Shown here: in pieces, positions 1 through 10,470 of the stretch
Numbering within the stretch: the stretch's first letter is position 1
Layout of the letters: every line of letters starts with the position of its first letter
DNA from: Meghimatium bilineatum
Taxonomy: Eukaryota > Mollusca > Gastropoda > Stylommatophora > Philomycidae
Direction: 5' to 3'
NCBI GenBank assembly: GCA_034231615.1
Contig: CM067317.1
Span: 44,338,652 to 44,402,651, forward strand
DNA length: 64,000 bases
Program-made: the position numbers and the translations under genes
The notes under the pieces: model-generated
Seen by the model: the letters and a program-made list of their open reading frames with translations, nothing else
The model's database searches: none
Told to the model about the DNA's origin: nothing

Positions 1-690
1 GTCAATCTATAGCTTTATGTCCGGATATTCTTTTATCCCGACTAACGACATGCATGGAAATAATCAAAAACATGACTCACAAGACTTGTCTAAATTCTGT
101 TGGTTGGTCTTCTACTGGTAAAAGTCAGGATTGAAACTTTACAATAATACTGTTTGTCCAATAGTGGCCAACTTTGAAATCACTAAAATAGTTGCAGGCT
201 GTCACGCGATTGGTCCAACGTTAGCACCCCTCCCCCCCCCCCCCCCGCCTAACCCTCTTCTTCGCGCCTTTTTTTTATTAGAAGTCTTTCTCAGTGCTGT
301 TTTATTCCGCGTTGATGTCTGGATATAAAAGAAAGATCTGGAAACCTCTTCCCTCCCCCCTTAACATTAGTAATTCCTGGTGATCGAAGCACACACGACA
401 AAATGTAAAGATAGCATAACATCTGCAGAAAGTTAATAGAAGCAAACAAGAAAACATACGTACATGATGATCTAATAATAGCATTCAAACAAGTACGCCA
501 TCTACCCACGATGCAGCGAGCAACCTAATCTTTATTTTGTCAGAAAATCTTTTTTGTCAAAAACTCATGAAGACGTTATGAAATTTGAATAAAATAATGA
601 TGAGAAATGTGTCGAAGTGAACCAAGACAATAAACAATATGAAAACGAGACAATTTGCAATCGTGACAGAACTAGAGCAATGTGCTAAGT
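1..690. other. No gene recognised; C-tract
   Basis: I see no conserved coding sequence on either strand. The only notable structure is a run of about 15 C residues at 232-246 after a short C-rich stretch. The short open frames here have no recognisable domain. Confidence 0.6.
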
Positions 691-1030
691 AAAATTAATT
701 AGAAATGTTTGGATTTGTTCGGTGATCGGTAAAATTAAAATGAGAAGTTAGGTTTAGTTTAGTGCTAGAAAAATTAAATCGAGAAACATTGGTTTAGTTA
801 GGTGCTAGGTAAAATTAAATTGAGAAACGTTGGTTTAGTTATGGGCTAGCAAAAAATAAATTGAGAAACGTTGGTTTAGTTAGAGGAAAAATTAAAATAA
901 AGCACATTCGTTGTGTTAAGTGCTAGGCAAAATTAATAAAAAATTTGGATATTGTGTGCTAGAAAAAAAATAAGAAATCTTGGATATTGTATCTGCTAGG
1001 TAAATTTAATGGAAAATGTTGGTTATGTGC
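690..1030. repeat. Degenerate tandem repeat, about 50 bp
   Basis: A motif of the form GAGAAACGTTGGTTTAGTTA followed by GGTGCTAGGTAAAATTAAA recurs about six times with heavy divergence and indels. Units near 770-890 are most alike, and those toward 1030 decay. It looks like an old minisatellite. Confidence 0.6.
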
Positions 1031-1194
1031 TTTTCTAAACCAGTGGTCCTCAATATTTTCTTCGCTCAGAACAGCTTAACTAAGAATGGTGTGGTCAGCA
1101 TCACATTCGCCGACTTTATTTTCCTTCAAGATATCTTTTCCATTTTCTTTAGAGTGAGTGAACAAAGAAACCGTTTATGATCTAAATATAATTC

Positions 1195-1275
1195 CAGTTG
1201 AACAGGAAATCGAACCTGGGAGAATCCTACCCTGAAAACAGTGTACCTACCATCTGAGCTACCGGAGTACCCTAA
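1195..1275 (-). tRNA. tRNA-like sequence (pseudogene or SINE head)
   Basis: The reverse complement contains an A-box-like TAGCTCAGATGG and a B-box-like GGTTCGATTTC at tRNA spacing. The anticodon-loop position reads TTTTCAG, suggesting a TTC (Glu-like) ancestor. The acceptor 3' strand does not pair with the 5' GGGTACT, and the anticodon stem is weak. I therefore read it as a tRNA pseudogene or tRNA-derived SINE head and not a working tRNA gene. Confidence 0.45.
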
Positions 1276-1372
1276 CGATTTATTGTCTATATAACTGTCA
1301 TAGTTCGGCTTTGTGGCAAAAAAGGACAGAGATCGTCTAAGATAGTCAAGATACTGGGTTCTACAGCATTAA

Positions 1373-1512
1373 ACTTCAAACTCCCACTGGGTCTCTCTTG
1401 TAGCAAGACAATGATCCCACAAGATTCCAATATGATGAAGTCCAGAGAATGAAAATTCGTTGTGCCGCCGTTTTATTTATTTTTAATGACCCGACACATC
1501 CATATTCAGTGG
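1373..1512 (-). mobile_element. SINE-like family 1 copy (old)
   Basis: This matches the reverse complement of the short elements at 2694-2868, 56569-56722 and 58200-58356. It shares the CTGGACT..ATCCTGCTGGAAATC-type core and the terminal GGGAGTTTGA. The GAA-rich tail is lost, so this is one of the older copies. Confidence 0.6.
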
Positions 1513-1515
1513 TAG

Positions 1516-1640
1516 ATACTAGGCTCAAACCAGGTCACAGGCAATTTTGTATCCAGACTGTTCAGAAAGTAATGACAACCTACTGAACGTATTCACATTT
1601 TTTAGAAACTAACTACAAACAAGAACTGTTGGGTTAGTGG
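1516..1640. repeat. Dispersed repeat shared with 55020-55095
   Basis: The stretch with ACCAGGTCACAGGCAATT, then ATCCAGACTGTTCAGAAAGTAATG, resembles 55030-55090, which has ACCAGATTCAGATCCCACAA and ATCATTCAGAAAGTAATGGC. The similarity is moderate and the family is unknown. Confidence 0.4.
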
Positions 1641-1739
1641 ATACGTCTTTAATAGTATAAGTTGTCATCACATACTGCCCTAGTTACCTCGTGGCTTGCT
1701 TTGTCTGGGTCGGTCCTCTTTCAAATGAGGGATGTATAC

Positions 1740-1882
1740 ATAAAATCATAAAAGAGGCATGACAATGGGAATTAACACCATCCAGGAACTACGACAGTCT
1801 GCAGCGGGCGTAAAGGCATGGAGAAACATGACTTCTGTCCTATGTGCCACCCTTGGCACCAAAGGAACAAACTAACTAATTA
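1740..1882 (+). mobile_element. LINE C-terminal remnant (L2/RTE-like)
   Basis: Translation gives a fragment with TIQELRQSAAGVKAW, then NMTSVLCATLG and a stop soon after. This is the recurring pattern at the end of L2/RTE-type LINE proteins (index-like helix, then a TSALCA-type motif). The tails at 33884-34057 (-) and 47330-47400 (+) show the same ending. It is 5'-truncated. Confidence 0.6.
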
Positions 1883-2194
1883 AACGTATACTATGATTTT
1901 TTTTCATTTGAATTTTTAGCTTTAGAATGTACTTTTAATACACTTCTTCTTTCACGTTCTCCAGCCGGAGTCAGATGCTGTTAAGAATTTCTTCAATGTA
2001 CTGTGCTGGTGTCATCAACCTCGAGACAGGGCAATAGAGCTTGTATGTCAGAGCTGCTTCATATGACCATAGTTCTCTTCGTTTTGTGTGCTACAGTGAG
2101 TAGATCTGCAAGTTATGTTGTGTATCCTCCGGAGACTGTCCACATGGACGTGTATCGGTGTTGCCAACTTCAAACTCCCTGTACATGTGTCGTT

Positions 2195-2693
2195 TGAGTG
2201 TGTTGTTTAAGTGTGTTGTTTGAGTCTGTTGTTTGAGTCAATTGTTTGAGTCTATTGCTTGAGTGTGCTGTTTGTGTGTGCTGTTTTAGTGTGTTGTTTG
2301 AATGGGCAATTTGAGTATGTTATTTGATTGTGTCATTTATTTGTGATGTTTTAATGTGTTGTTTGAGTGTTTTATTTGAGTATGTTTTTGAGTGTGTTAT
2401 TTTAGTGTGCTTTTTAGGCTCACACTTGGGTATGTTGCTTGCATGTCTTGAGTGTGTTGTTTGAGTGTGTTGTTTCAGTGTCTTGTTTGAGTCTGTTGTT
2501 TGAATGTGTTGTTTGAGTCTTTTGTTTGAGTCTGTTGTTTGAGTCTGTTGTTTGAGAGTGTTGTTTGAGTGTGTTGTGTGTGTGTTGTTTGAGTCTTTTG
2601 TTTGAGTCTGTTGTTTGAGTCTGTTGTGTGAGTGTGTTGTTTGAGTGTGTTGTGTGTGTGTTGTTTGAGTGTGTTGTTTGAGTGTGTTTGGTT
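2195..2693. repeat. 13-bp minisatellite, block 1
   Basis: The unit TTGTTTGAGTCTG / TTGTTTGAGTGTG recurs in tandem with many substitutions and a few shortened units. Because 13 is not a multiple of 3, the - strand reads as a Q/T/H/S/N/K-rich pseudo-protein of 133 residues that I do not regard as a gene. The array resumes after a SINE insertion. Confidence 0.85.
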
Positions 2694-2868
2694 TTTCTTC
2701 TTCTTCAGCGTTCATTCTCAAACTCCCGCTGGATCTCTCTAGTAGAAGGACAATGGACCTACAAGATTTCCAGCAGGATATAGTCCAGAGAATGGAAAAT
2801 GTAGAACGGCGTTGTGTCGCCGTTGTATTTGCGTCAATAGCCTGACATATCCATCTTCGGCGGGAGTG
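2694..2868 (-). mobile_element. SINE-like family 1 copy inserted in minisatellite
   Basis: On the - strand it runs from AGATGGATATGTCAGGC through CTGCTGGAAATCTTG to GAGTTTGAGAATGAACGC and ends in a GAAGAAGAAGAA tail. It is about 165 bp and interrupts a 13-bp minisatellite. Flanks on both sides are AGTGTGTT-like, so a target-site duplication is possible but cannot be separated from the repeat unit. Homologous copies are at 1373, 34900, 56569 and 58200. Confidence 0.8.
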
Positions 2869-2912
2869 TGTTGTTTTAGTGTTTTGTTTGAGTCTGTTGT
2901 TTGAGTCTATTG
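2866..2912. repeat. 13-bp minisatellite, block 2
   Basis: This continues the TTGTTTGAGTCTG array on the far side of the SINE. It confirms that the SINE landed inside a pre-existing array. Confidence 0.75.
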
Positions 2913-3004
2913 TAGCCTGTTCTCAATCTTAAAACTGATATTTTTAATCATTTTTTCCAAGATTGTGAGTGGCTTAGTCATTTCGGGCCGCATTGGGTGC
3001 AAAA

Positions 3005-3612
3005 CTGAATAACGCAATACTTAAATATGTTCACCAATTCAAATATTTAGAAATATCTATGATACCAGATTAAAGAAATTTAATATAGATAAGAAACAGA
3101 ATAGGATAAGCAAGGGCACCGTTGCTAACAATTAAGAATATACTGTGCCAACAGAGTCTGTCCCTCTCAAATGAAGTGAAAAAGAGACTTATTCAGAGCT
3201 ACGTAACTGATTCTAGAATATTGATGAGAGTTTCAGATAGTAAATAAATAGTACAGTGAGAAAATAGAAGTGAGGGAGAGAATTAATCAGAACTAAGTAA
3301 CAATGATTTCAGCATTTTTATGCGAGTCTTAGACAATAATAAAACAGGATAATGATAAATTAGAGACGACATAAATGGTGTTCTATAGAAGAATAATGAG
3401 AGTGTCATGGACATCTAGAAAAGCTAACAAAGACGAGCTGAAGAATCAAATGCGAGACGTGGGCTACTTAATAATATCAAGAAAAACAATCATTATTTTC
3501 TGGACAAGTTAGAAGACAGGTAGGTCTGGAGAACAGAGTTACAACAAGTAAATGTAGAAGGCAAGAGAGATCGAGGACAACATCGTGAGAAAATAGTCGA
3601 TAGTCTTGATAT
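3005..3612 (+). mobile_element. Old LINE C-terminal remnant, target of the 4-kb LINE
   Basis: Degenerate translation keeps pieces such as HQFKYL, FYRRIMRVSWTSRKANKD and MRVLDNN. These match the post-RT domain of the L2/RTE-like LINEs seen more clearly at 51590-52170. Several stops and frameshifts are present. The full-length LINE at 3613-7668 inserted at its 3' end, where the left copy of the target-site duplication (AGTCTTGATAT, 3602-3612) lies. Confidence 0.6.
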
Positions 3613-3647
3613 TCTTCTTCTTCTTCTTTCGTTCACTTGAAACATGT

Positions 3648-6600
3648 CTATATCTGTAATTCTGTCTCCTTAATAAAACTCACTGTCTTTTGTAGTTCAT
3701 ACAGTGTCCCATAGAGTTTTGATTCCAGTGTTGTTTCCTCTGGCCAATATGTCTGCCTCAGCGTTTCATGCTCAGAACACTCTTGAAGTATATGTTTGGC
3801 ACTCTGTGCTGCCTGTCCACATGTACACATGGCCGTGTTGCCAATCTTGAACTTTGTATACATGTGACTGCGGAGTCGGTTGTGTCCTGTTCTGAGACGT
3901 AGAATTATAACTTGTTCTGGTCTGTTCATAATATGATAGTCATCTTGTGTTGGTGTTTGTGGCTTTCTTATTGACTTGATCATCTGTTTTTTCTGATGGT
4001 AGGTGATTGGTATATCTGGTTGGTCTTCGGCAGCACCTTCCTTAGCCAGTTGGTCTGTTTTTTCATTTCCTGGTATTCCACAGTGAGAGGGTATCCACTG
4101 CATGGTTACCCTATACTGGTAAGACAATTCGCTAAGTAGTTTTTTCAAGTCTGTTAGTTTTTCAGAATGGAGAGCTTGAAGCACTGACCTTGCATCTGTC
4201 AGGAATACCACAGGCTGTATGTCAGAGTTGGAGTTCAGCAGTTTTTTAGCTGCCACACTAATTGCCTGGATTTCTGCATCGTAATTATTGCAGAATTTTC
4301 CTGTCGGTGTTCTGATTGTATCTCTAGGCTTGTGTGGATATTCTATATATACACCTGCACCTCCATTCCTCACGGCATTCTGTGCTGATCCATCTGTGTA
4401 TACTCTGACCCATATATCTTGTGGATATTCCTCATCCAGGAAACTGAGGGTGACTGTCCTTCGCTGCACACTGTTCTGTTCGTCCACGCTTAGTATTCCT
4501 TTCACATGGGTCTGAATGTATATTGGCATTCCATGTCTTTCTCTCCACGGGGTTTGTTCTGGTACAGGCCTTAGGGGGCTGTCAACTTCAGGTAGGTCTG
4601 TAAGTTGTCTGCGGAGTCGTTTAGCTTGATGGATAAAGCTGCTTCTTTTCAGTCGTCCCATTGCTAGATTTTGGAATCTTTCCTTCATTGGATGACTTGG
4701 CATACACTGAAACTTTTCTGCCTGAATTAGTACTTTTGTGTCTCTGCGTTCGCCAAGTGTTTGCATTATTCCCATTTTCTGCATCTCTGCTATGGGCGTT
4801 GATTTCATTGCTCCCAACATTATTCTAAGTGCCTGGTTTTGCACTTTATCTAGATCTTGTAATGTGGTGTTTGATGCAGGACACCAAGCAGCTGAACCAT
4901 ATTCCAGGTGTGGTCTTATGCCTTGCTGGTATACTTTACTGAGTATATTCCCACTGGCTCCCCATGTGGTTCCACTTAGTTTTCTCAGGATAGCTAACTT
5001 CCTCCTGGCTTTTGTTGTTGCTTTGTTTATGTGCTGCTTCCATGTCAGTTTATCATCAAAAGTAACTCCGAGGTATGTGGGTTGTTTGTCTTCTTTCAAG
5101 AGCTCTCCATCTATTTTGATATGACCGGCTTTTTGTTTTGGTGAGAGGGTAAAAAGTGTAGTGCTGCACTTATCTGTGTTAATGCTGACGCACAATCTAT
5201 TAGCCCATAAGGTTAGGGCATCGATAGCTCTTTGTATTTGTTTAGTGGCCACTGTCGCATGTTCTTCTGTGCACCAGATCACCAGGTCGTCAGCATACAT
5301 TGCCACTTTGATCCCGTGTGGTAGTTCAGCAACTAGGTCATTGATGTAAACCAAGAAAAGTGTGGGCGACAGGACTCCTCCCTGGGGGACTCCATGACGC
5401 AGTAGAACTTTCTTGCTCTTGCGACCATCTAATTGTACCCTGGCTCTTCTATTATGCAGGTATGCTTTTACCCATTTGTACATTCTTGAGCTAACCCTGC
5501 AATTTCGCAATTTCTTTAGGAGCCCTTCTTTCCAGACCTTATGAAATGCTTTTCTGAGGTCTATCCATGCTGCTAGTACCAGTTTCTTATCTTGGAAGGC
5601 ATCCTCAATCTATTGGGAGAGGTAGGTTGCCTGATCTTCAGTAGAGTAGCACTGTCTGAAACCTGCTTGCTGTGATACCAGAAGGTTTTCACTTTCAAGG
5701 TACCACTGCATCCTAAGATTGATAATGCGTTCCATTGTTTTACATAGACAGCTTGTGAGGCTGATGGGCCTGTAGTTGGAGACTGTGTTGCCATCTTTTC
5801 CTGATTTGAGGAGTGGTATCATTATTGCTTCTCTCCACGCCTGTGGTACATTACCTGTGGACCAGCTTGTGTTAAAGATCTGCAGTAGCTTTGCTCTTGC
5901 TGCACTTCCCAGGTTTCTAATCATTTCATTGGACACTCCATCAGCTCCAGGGGACTTTTTCATTTTCAATTTGGATATTGCATGCTCCAGTTCTCTCATT
6001 GTGATTGGTGCCTCCATGACTTCAGGTATAGGTTCGCCTTGTCCAATGTTTTGCTGGTTCTCTCGAACCTCCTGTTGTTTGTCTGGGCTGACTTTGATGT
6101 TATTGTCTTCTGCAAAGGAATCTGCAAAGTAATCAGCTGCATGTTTACCTGTTAAAATGTTTCTATCTTTATAAAGTGTGATCCTGGTATTTCTCCCTGT
6201 ACCTTCATCATTTAGTTGTTTTACAAGTTTCCATAATTTCCTAGTATCTCTTTCTAGGTTCAGCGACTCTGTTTTTTCTTTCCAGCTACTCCGTCTGGCT
6301 TGTAACTTGGCTCTTTGAAATTTAGCCTTTGTTTGCTGATATTTGTTGTGATGTTCTTGGCTAGGTCTGTTCTCAGCCTGCTGTCTAGATGTTTCCATCT
6401 CATTTTGCAGCTTTTCCAGTTCATCATTCCAGTAGGGTTTGTAGTTTTTGCGTGCCCCCCTGGGTATGGTTTTACTAGCAGCATGTAGTATACATCTATT
6501 AAATTCACTCACTGCTCTATTGATGTCTTTGTCCAAGTTCATGTCCTTAGCTAGAACACTGGTTAAATGCTGGTACATTTTCCAGTCTGCCCTCTTATAG

Positions 6601-7499
6601 TTCCACCTAGTGAGCGTGCTGCTGTCCTTGGTAAATTCATTGTGAATTTCCAGAAATACTGGTCTGTGGTCACTACCCCCAAGCTGCTTTCCAACGACAC
6701 GTGTGATGTTCCATTCCAGGCCTGGTGAGTGGAATGCCAGATCTGGTGTAGAGGTGGTGTGCCATGCTCTCGAGTAGAAGGTTGGTGAGTCAGCTGGCTG
6801 GTTAATAAGAATGAGATTATTTTCATCCTGCCAGCTCTCAAGTTCCTCACCTCTCTTGTCGATATGATCGTAGCCCCAGCTCTGAGAGTGGCTGTTGAAG
6901 TCACCACACACCAAAAGTCTCTCTTTATCTGGAATTGTGTCTAGTGCCAATGGTTTATCATTTGGGCAGTAGTAGTTCAGGAGATGGAATTCTGCACTGT
7001 CTGTTTTTAGGTGGAGCATCTGGTATTCTGCCCCTTCCATATATACTTCCAGCTGACATGCGCTGATATTGTTTTTAACAAGTGTCAGAATTCCACCCTT
7101 TCGCCTGTCCTTTCGGTCAGATCGGTAGCACTGGTAGCCTCTGATTTTGAAGGCTATGTCGCTGCTGAGGTGTGTTTCTTGGAAACAGCATATACTAACT
7201 TGTTCTTCACTGAGGACATTTTCAAGTTCCAATTTTTTGCTGTATCCATCTCTTTTACTGTTGACACCCTCAGCATTCCAGTGCATTATTTTTATTGGTC
7301 GTTTGTTTGTTTGGCCAGTAGCTCTATTCCCTTGCCTCCTGGCTCCTCGAGGCAATTGAGAAGGACTTTCAGTAACTGAGGTTGGGCCCTTTCGAGGTAT
7401 AGGGCCCGGCACCGTCCCTGCCTGAACGTCCGCCACAGGGCAGGCACCATAACTTTTTATAGATACAGACATGTTTCCATTGTGTTTTGTGCGTGGCAT
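3648..7499 (-). pseudogene. LINE polyprotein: EN-RT-RNase H, one amber stop
   Basis: One continuous frame of 1,284 codons, starting at the ATG at 7499 and broken only by a TAG at 5612-5610 (codon 630). The N-terminal endonuclease shows MHWNAEG, QETHL, CGDFNSHS and GGSDHRPV (about residues 70-300). Reverse transcriptase begins near residue 515 (SPGADG, NYRPISL, QAGFR), and after the amber come WIDLRKAF, GVPQGGVLSP and YADDL (about codon 735). RNase H lies near codons 1030-1155 with VYTDGSA, the acidic E in DAEIQ, LTDA and WIPSHCGIPGNEKTD. A CTCG..AKHILQEC finger is close to the C-terminus. All catalytic motifs look intact. The stop falls between RT motifs, so the unsuppressed product would be an endonuclease plus a partial RT. 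A TTG codon at 5510 is not a credible independent start. Confidence 0.93.
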
Positions 7500-7593
7500 C
7501 CTGATTATCTGTGCGCCTTTTGGCTGGATGCCTCCGTCTTCAGCACTCTGCTTACTTGGGCAGGACTATGGTCCTGCTCGAATGGGACTGCCC

Positions 7594-7668
7594 GACCAGT
7601 CTTAGTTTCCAGCCCCTGATGGCTGAACTAAGCCCCATCACCACTGCAAGGTGCTGGCCTTGATGGGG
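7594..7668 (-). ncRNA. Candidate HDV-like self-cleaving ribozyme at LINE 5' end
   Basis: Reading the - strand from the element's first base, the leader can form the HDV double pseudoknot in the right order. P1 pairs CCCCATC (7668-7662) with GATGGGG (7639-7633). P2 pairs GGCCAG (7659-7654) with CTGGTC (7599-7594), with one G-U pair. P3 is the 3-bp ACC/GGT with a 7-nt loop (7649-7643). P4 is a hairpin with CAGCC/GGCTG at 7625-7610. The joining strand J4/2 holds C7605 followed by TAAGA, fitting the C-N-R-A pattern of the catalytic cytosine. The predicted cleavage point coincides with the boundary fixed independently by the target-site duplication. Ribozymes of this class are known at 5' ends of several LINE clades. 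The fold was done by hand. Confidence 0.6.
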
Positions 7669-7708
7669 AGTCTTGATATAATCTCATCGGTCTTGATAAA
7701 ACATGGAT

Positions 7709-7850
7709 TCTGTGTTAGATATGTTAGAATCATTTACTGGAATAGAATGGATATGTTAGAATCATTTACTGGAATAGAGTGGATATGTTAGAATCATTTA
7801 CTGGAATAGAATGGATCATAGAATGGATATGTTAGAATCATTTAAATATT
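7709..7850. repeat. 32-bp tandem repeat
   Basis: The unit GGATATGTTAGAATCATTTA followed by CTGGAATAGAAT occurs three and a half times with few changes, beside the right flank of the full-length LINE. Confidence 0.8.
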
Positions 7851-8152
7851 TGTAGAGATCCACGATCGTCTGCGCCAGTCGTCATGTCACTTGATAATGA
7901 TGCTGACTGAGCTATCCCAGCATGTAATTTATGCAAGTCCGTAGATTATGGGAGGTTCAAACACCCCCTGCCCTTTCTTTTTAGGAAGGCAGAAAGTTTC
8001 AGGGAACAAGCCAAAACATGTATAAACTAAATCTAAACTATAAACTAAACAGGTATAAACTAAATGATTTTCCCAAGAAAGGTTACCAACACATTCCACG
8101 AAAACGAAAAAAAAAACCCTTTTGATAGGTGAACTTTACCGAAGATGTACCT
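7851..8152. other. No gene recognised
   Basis: Non-coding sequence with short A-rich runs. A segment near 7945-7995 (GGGAGGTTCAAACACCCCC) faintly resembles the start of the elements at 24856 and 29797. Confidence 0.5.
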
Positions 8153-8430
8153 AGAGAATGTTCATAAATTACTTCAACAATTAAGGGGCAGGGGTTCTGA
8201 CAACGTTTAACAGTTGTTGACCATGGGGAGGGAAGAGTTCATCAAAAGTTTACCTATTTACCAATTAAGATTTTCCGTACTTTCTCCGGCCAAAATGTTT
8301 AGGGGACTGTGGGGGTTGTTGACATAATTAAGAATGGGGGTCCCTGAATTCTTGAAAGCTTCTTGACAATGGGCAGGGTGGTATCAAAAATTGGCACGAA
8401 AATTGTTGCCATTATTTAAGGACAGCTCTT
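8153..8430. mobile_element. MITE with terminal inverted repeats
   Basis: The left end TTCATAAATTACTTCAACAA (from 8161) is an imperfect inverted match of the right end TTGTTGCCATTATTTAAGGA (8404-8423). The element is about 278 bp with no coding capacity. Related end sequences occur at 22737 (CCCATAAATTACGTCAACAA) and 51465 (TTGCCATAATTTATGGGCAG). The superfamily is not decidable from these ends. Confidence 0.6.
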
Positions 8431-9480
8431 TGTCACTGAACTGAGGATAGGCCTATTTCTGCATGTTCTACTTCACCCTTGTCTGATTCTCCTGTATGTT
8501 AACATATATGCCTACATCATTTCGGTTTTGCATCTAGTTTTATTCAGTTCTATTTCCGTTTTTCTGTGTTTGTTTTTATCTTAATAAATGTCCTATAGTC
8601 GAAACGTTGACTCTGTGTATTTGTTAAACTGAATTCAACAACTTTTGTTTTATCTTCCTATTTCTTTTTATATTTTGCCACATAGTAGAAAGTCTTTCAA
8701 CAGCTTTCCTTTCATTTTACTACTTGCGTTGACGAATCCTTCTCAAGTCTACCTATGATCTTCAGAAGATCAAGTTATGATTATGTGTGATATTTACAGG
8801 ATAAAGCTGCCCTGATTACATTTTGTAATTGTAAGCGGTATTTAGATTACTTGTAATTTAAAGGGGTTTAAAGTATGGTAGTCCAAAAGACATATATGAA
8901 CACGGTGAAACATTATTGGAAACTGATTAAAAACTGGAAGTGTGACCCAGTTCTGACTAAAGTTAATTGGAAACGGAATAATTTTTTCTTGGAAATTAAG
9001 CAATAATAAAATGGAATATAATAAATAGCTTCAAGGAGAATTATGAATGTATTGAAGCAAAATATTTGATGACCGGGTAGAAATGCCAAAGGGCGATTTC
9101 AATTAATCATATGAATGTTGTGTGTCATGACTGGAGACTCATGAACGAACGAATACTTCGACAACCATTAGTCTTTCTTCATTTATTGCTTACTAGATCA
9201 GGGATTCTTAATCTGTGGTCAATACAGACAAAGGCTAATTATAGGAAACCTGTGGTATCGACCTTGATGACTGCTGTCGTGAATGATTATTTTTATGACG
9301 AGATACGCTCAGTTTTTGCAGCATTTCAAGAGCAAAATCTGAAAACGTAATACGATCTTACAAAGAATGTTGTTGTGTGTGCGCGCGCGCGTGTATGTGT
9401 GTTTTTTTCTTTGGGGGGACGGGGGGTTGTTGTTATTCGTACAACACATGTGATAATGACAATTTATCACATCCACTTTT
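8431..9480. other. No gene; possible Penelope-like terminal motif
   Basis: No conserved protein is seen. At 8595-8616 the sequence ATAGTCGAAACGTTGACTC resembles the GAAACGT motif common near ends of Penelope-like elements, as does 20200-20230, but no GIY-YIG or RT frame accompanies it. A short GT/GC run is at 9373-9402. Confidence 0.35.
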
Positions 9481-10020
9481 GAAATTCAGTTAGTTATGTC
9501 CTTAACAATGATTTCGTAGATGACTAACAAGCTGTTTTTGGTCGCAGAGTGTCCTTTGACAGTTCGAGCATGTGATGACCTCTGTAGATGGTTGTTGGAA
9601 TACCCGTGATGTTCTTTCTGCTCTGTTGAGCTGCTGCAATTCGTCTCTTTTAAAAATATACTTTTTGACTGGAGAGCGCCATGTAGCTCTATTTTGTGCA
9701 AGCTCTTCTCGTGTTTCTTGTTTCGTGTGTCTATTTCAAAGGTGTTCAGTGAGGTTTTAACGAGTCCTTATAGCGCTTCTTTTAGCCGCCTTGAGAACGT
9801 ATAGCCATATGCAACTCGCCATAGAGAAGTATCTTTGTCAGGTGATGATCTGTCATACTTCTAAAATGACTCATTTGACTTTTACCATGATTTACATTGG
9901 TCACTATGATTATACTGTCTTGTCGACATCCAATGAAAATCACCGGAAACGTGAAATGATTCATTTTTAAAAGTTGTTTTTCAAATAGCCAACAGTTCTT
10001 CCAAAGCCCTAGATACGTCA
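9480..10020 (-). mobile_element. LINE 3' remnant, C2H2-tailed family
   Basis: On the - strand this aligns with better copies at 23720-24115 (+) and 59540-60330 (-). It covers the zinc-finger tail and the LPKxLLxGEL-type motif near 9800-9840. Many stops and indels are present. The 3' end is ACTTTTGAAATTCAGTTAG-like, as in the other copies. Confidence 0.6.
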
Positions 10021-10379
10021 TCAGTTGGGGGGGATGGATCCTTAAAAGGTAGCATTCGCCAATTTCATTGCAGTTCCATCTGTTTCATTTGGATTTTGAT
10101 CACTTTTTTGCAGAAAATCGTTGGGGTGGATAGTTATCCATCTTTTGTCTAAATTTCTAGTACTAAAAGCCATGTTTTGATTTTCTAACTGAGAGAGGGG
10201 TGTCATTGATCATTGAGGACTGCTGATCATTGCATTTACATTACATTGTTTGAACCTCCAACCTAAACCAACCCCTCTTGTCCCCATCTACAGGCGTGTT
10301 ATATTTTAAGCCGACAGTCACAAGTCAACCTTATAAATAAAACTTTGCCAACTCATCGGAACTATCATTTTACAGGACG

Positions 10380-10470
10380 TCATAGTCTGAAGGTACCCAC
10401 TGAAGTACAGATTAATCATTTTAATTTGCTGCGTTGTTTAGTTTGTCTTGTTGTAGTTTATTACTACATG
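10380..10470 (-). mobile_element. RNase H LINE fragment
   Basis: GAAGGTACCCACTGAAGTAC at 10390 and the following AT-rich stretch repeat the sequence at 16672-16745. On the - strand this encodes the LQWVPS segment of a LINE RNase H. It is a small second copy of the LINE that adjoins the 112-bp minisatellite. Confidence 0.6.

Larger units (their letters stand above)
3613..7668 (-). mobile_element. Full-length non-LTR retrotransposon (Ingi/Vingi- or Jockey-like)
   Basis: This is a complete element, since AGTCTTGATAT lies at both edges (3602-3612 and 7669-7679). The 3' end is a short (GAA)n tail at about 3613-3626, right after a very short 3' UTR. The 5' end begins exactly at 7668. It carries one long frame (7499 to 3648) encoding endonuclease, reverse transcriptase, RNase H and a CCHC-like finger, and no separate gag ORF. 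Single-ORF LINEs with RNase H and an HDV-like 5' leader are known from the Ingi group, so I favour an Ingi/Vingi-like assignment, with Jockey-like as the alternative. It inserted into an older LINE remnant. Truncated relatives lie at 37980-38455, 57387-57945 and 50775-51198. Confidence 0.93.

Noticed and set aside
2320..2721. A Q/T/H/S/N-rich 133-codon frame, prion-like
   Set aside because: It is a translation of the 13-bp minisatellite that runs into a SINE tail; no independent evidence of a gene.
5610..5612. The amber codon as a programmed recoding site
   Set aside because: I see no conserved read-through context or downstream structure that I can support, and a simple inactivating mutation is the plainer reading. 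I kept it only as something to test.
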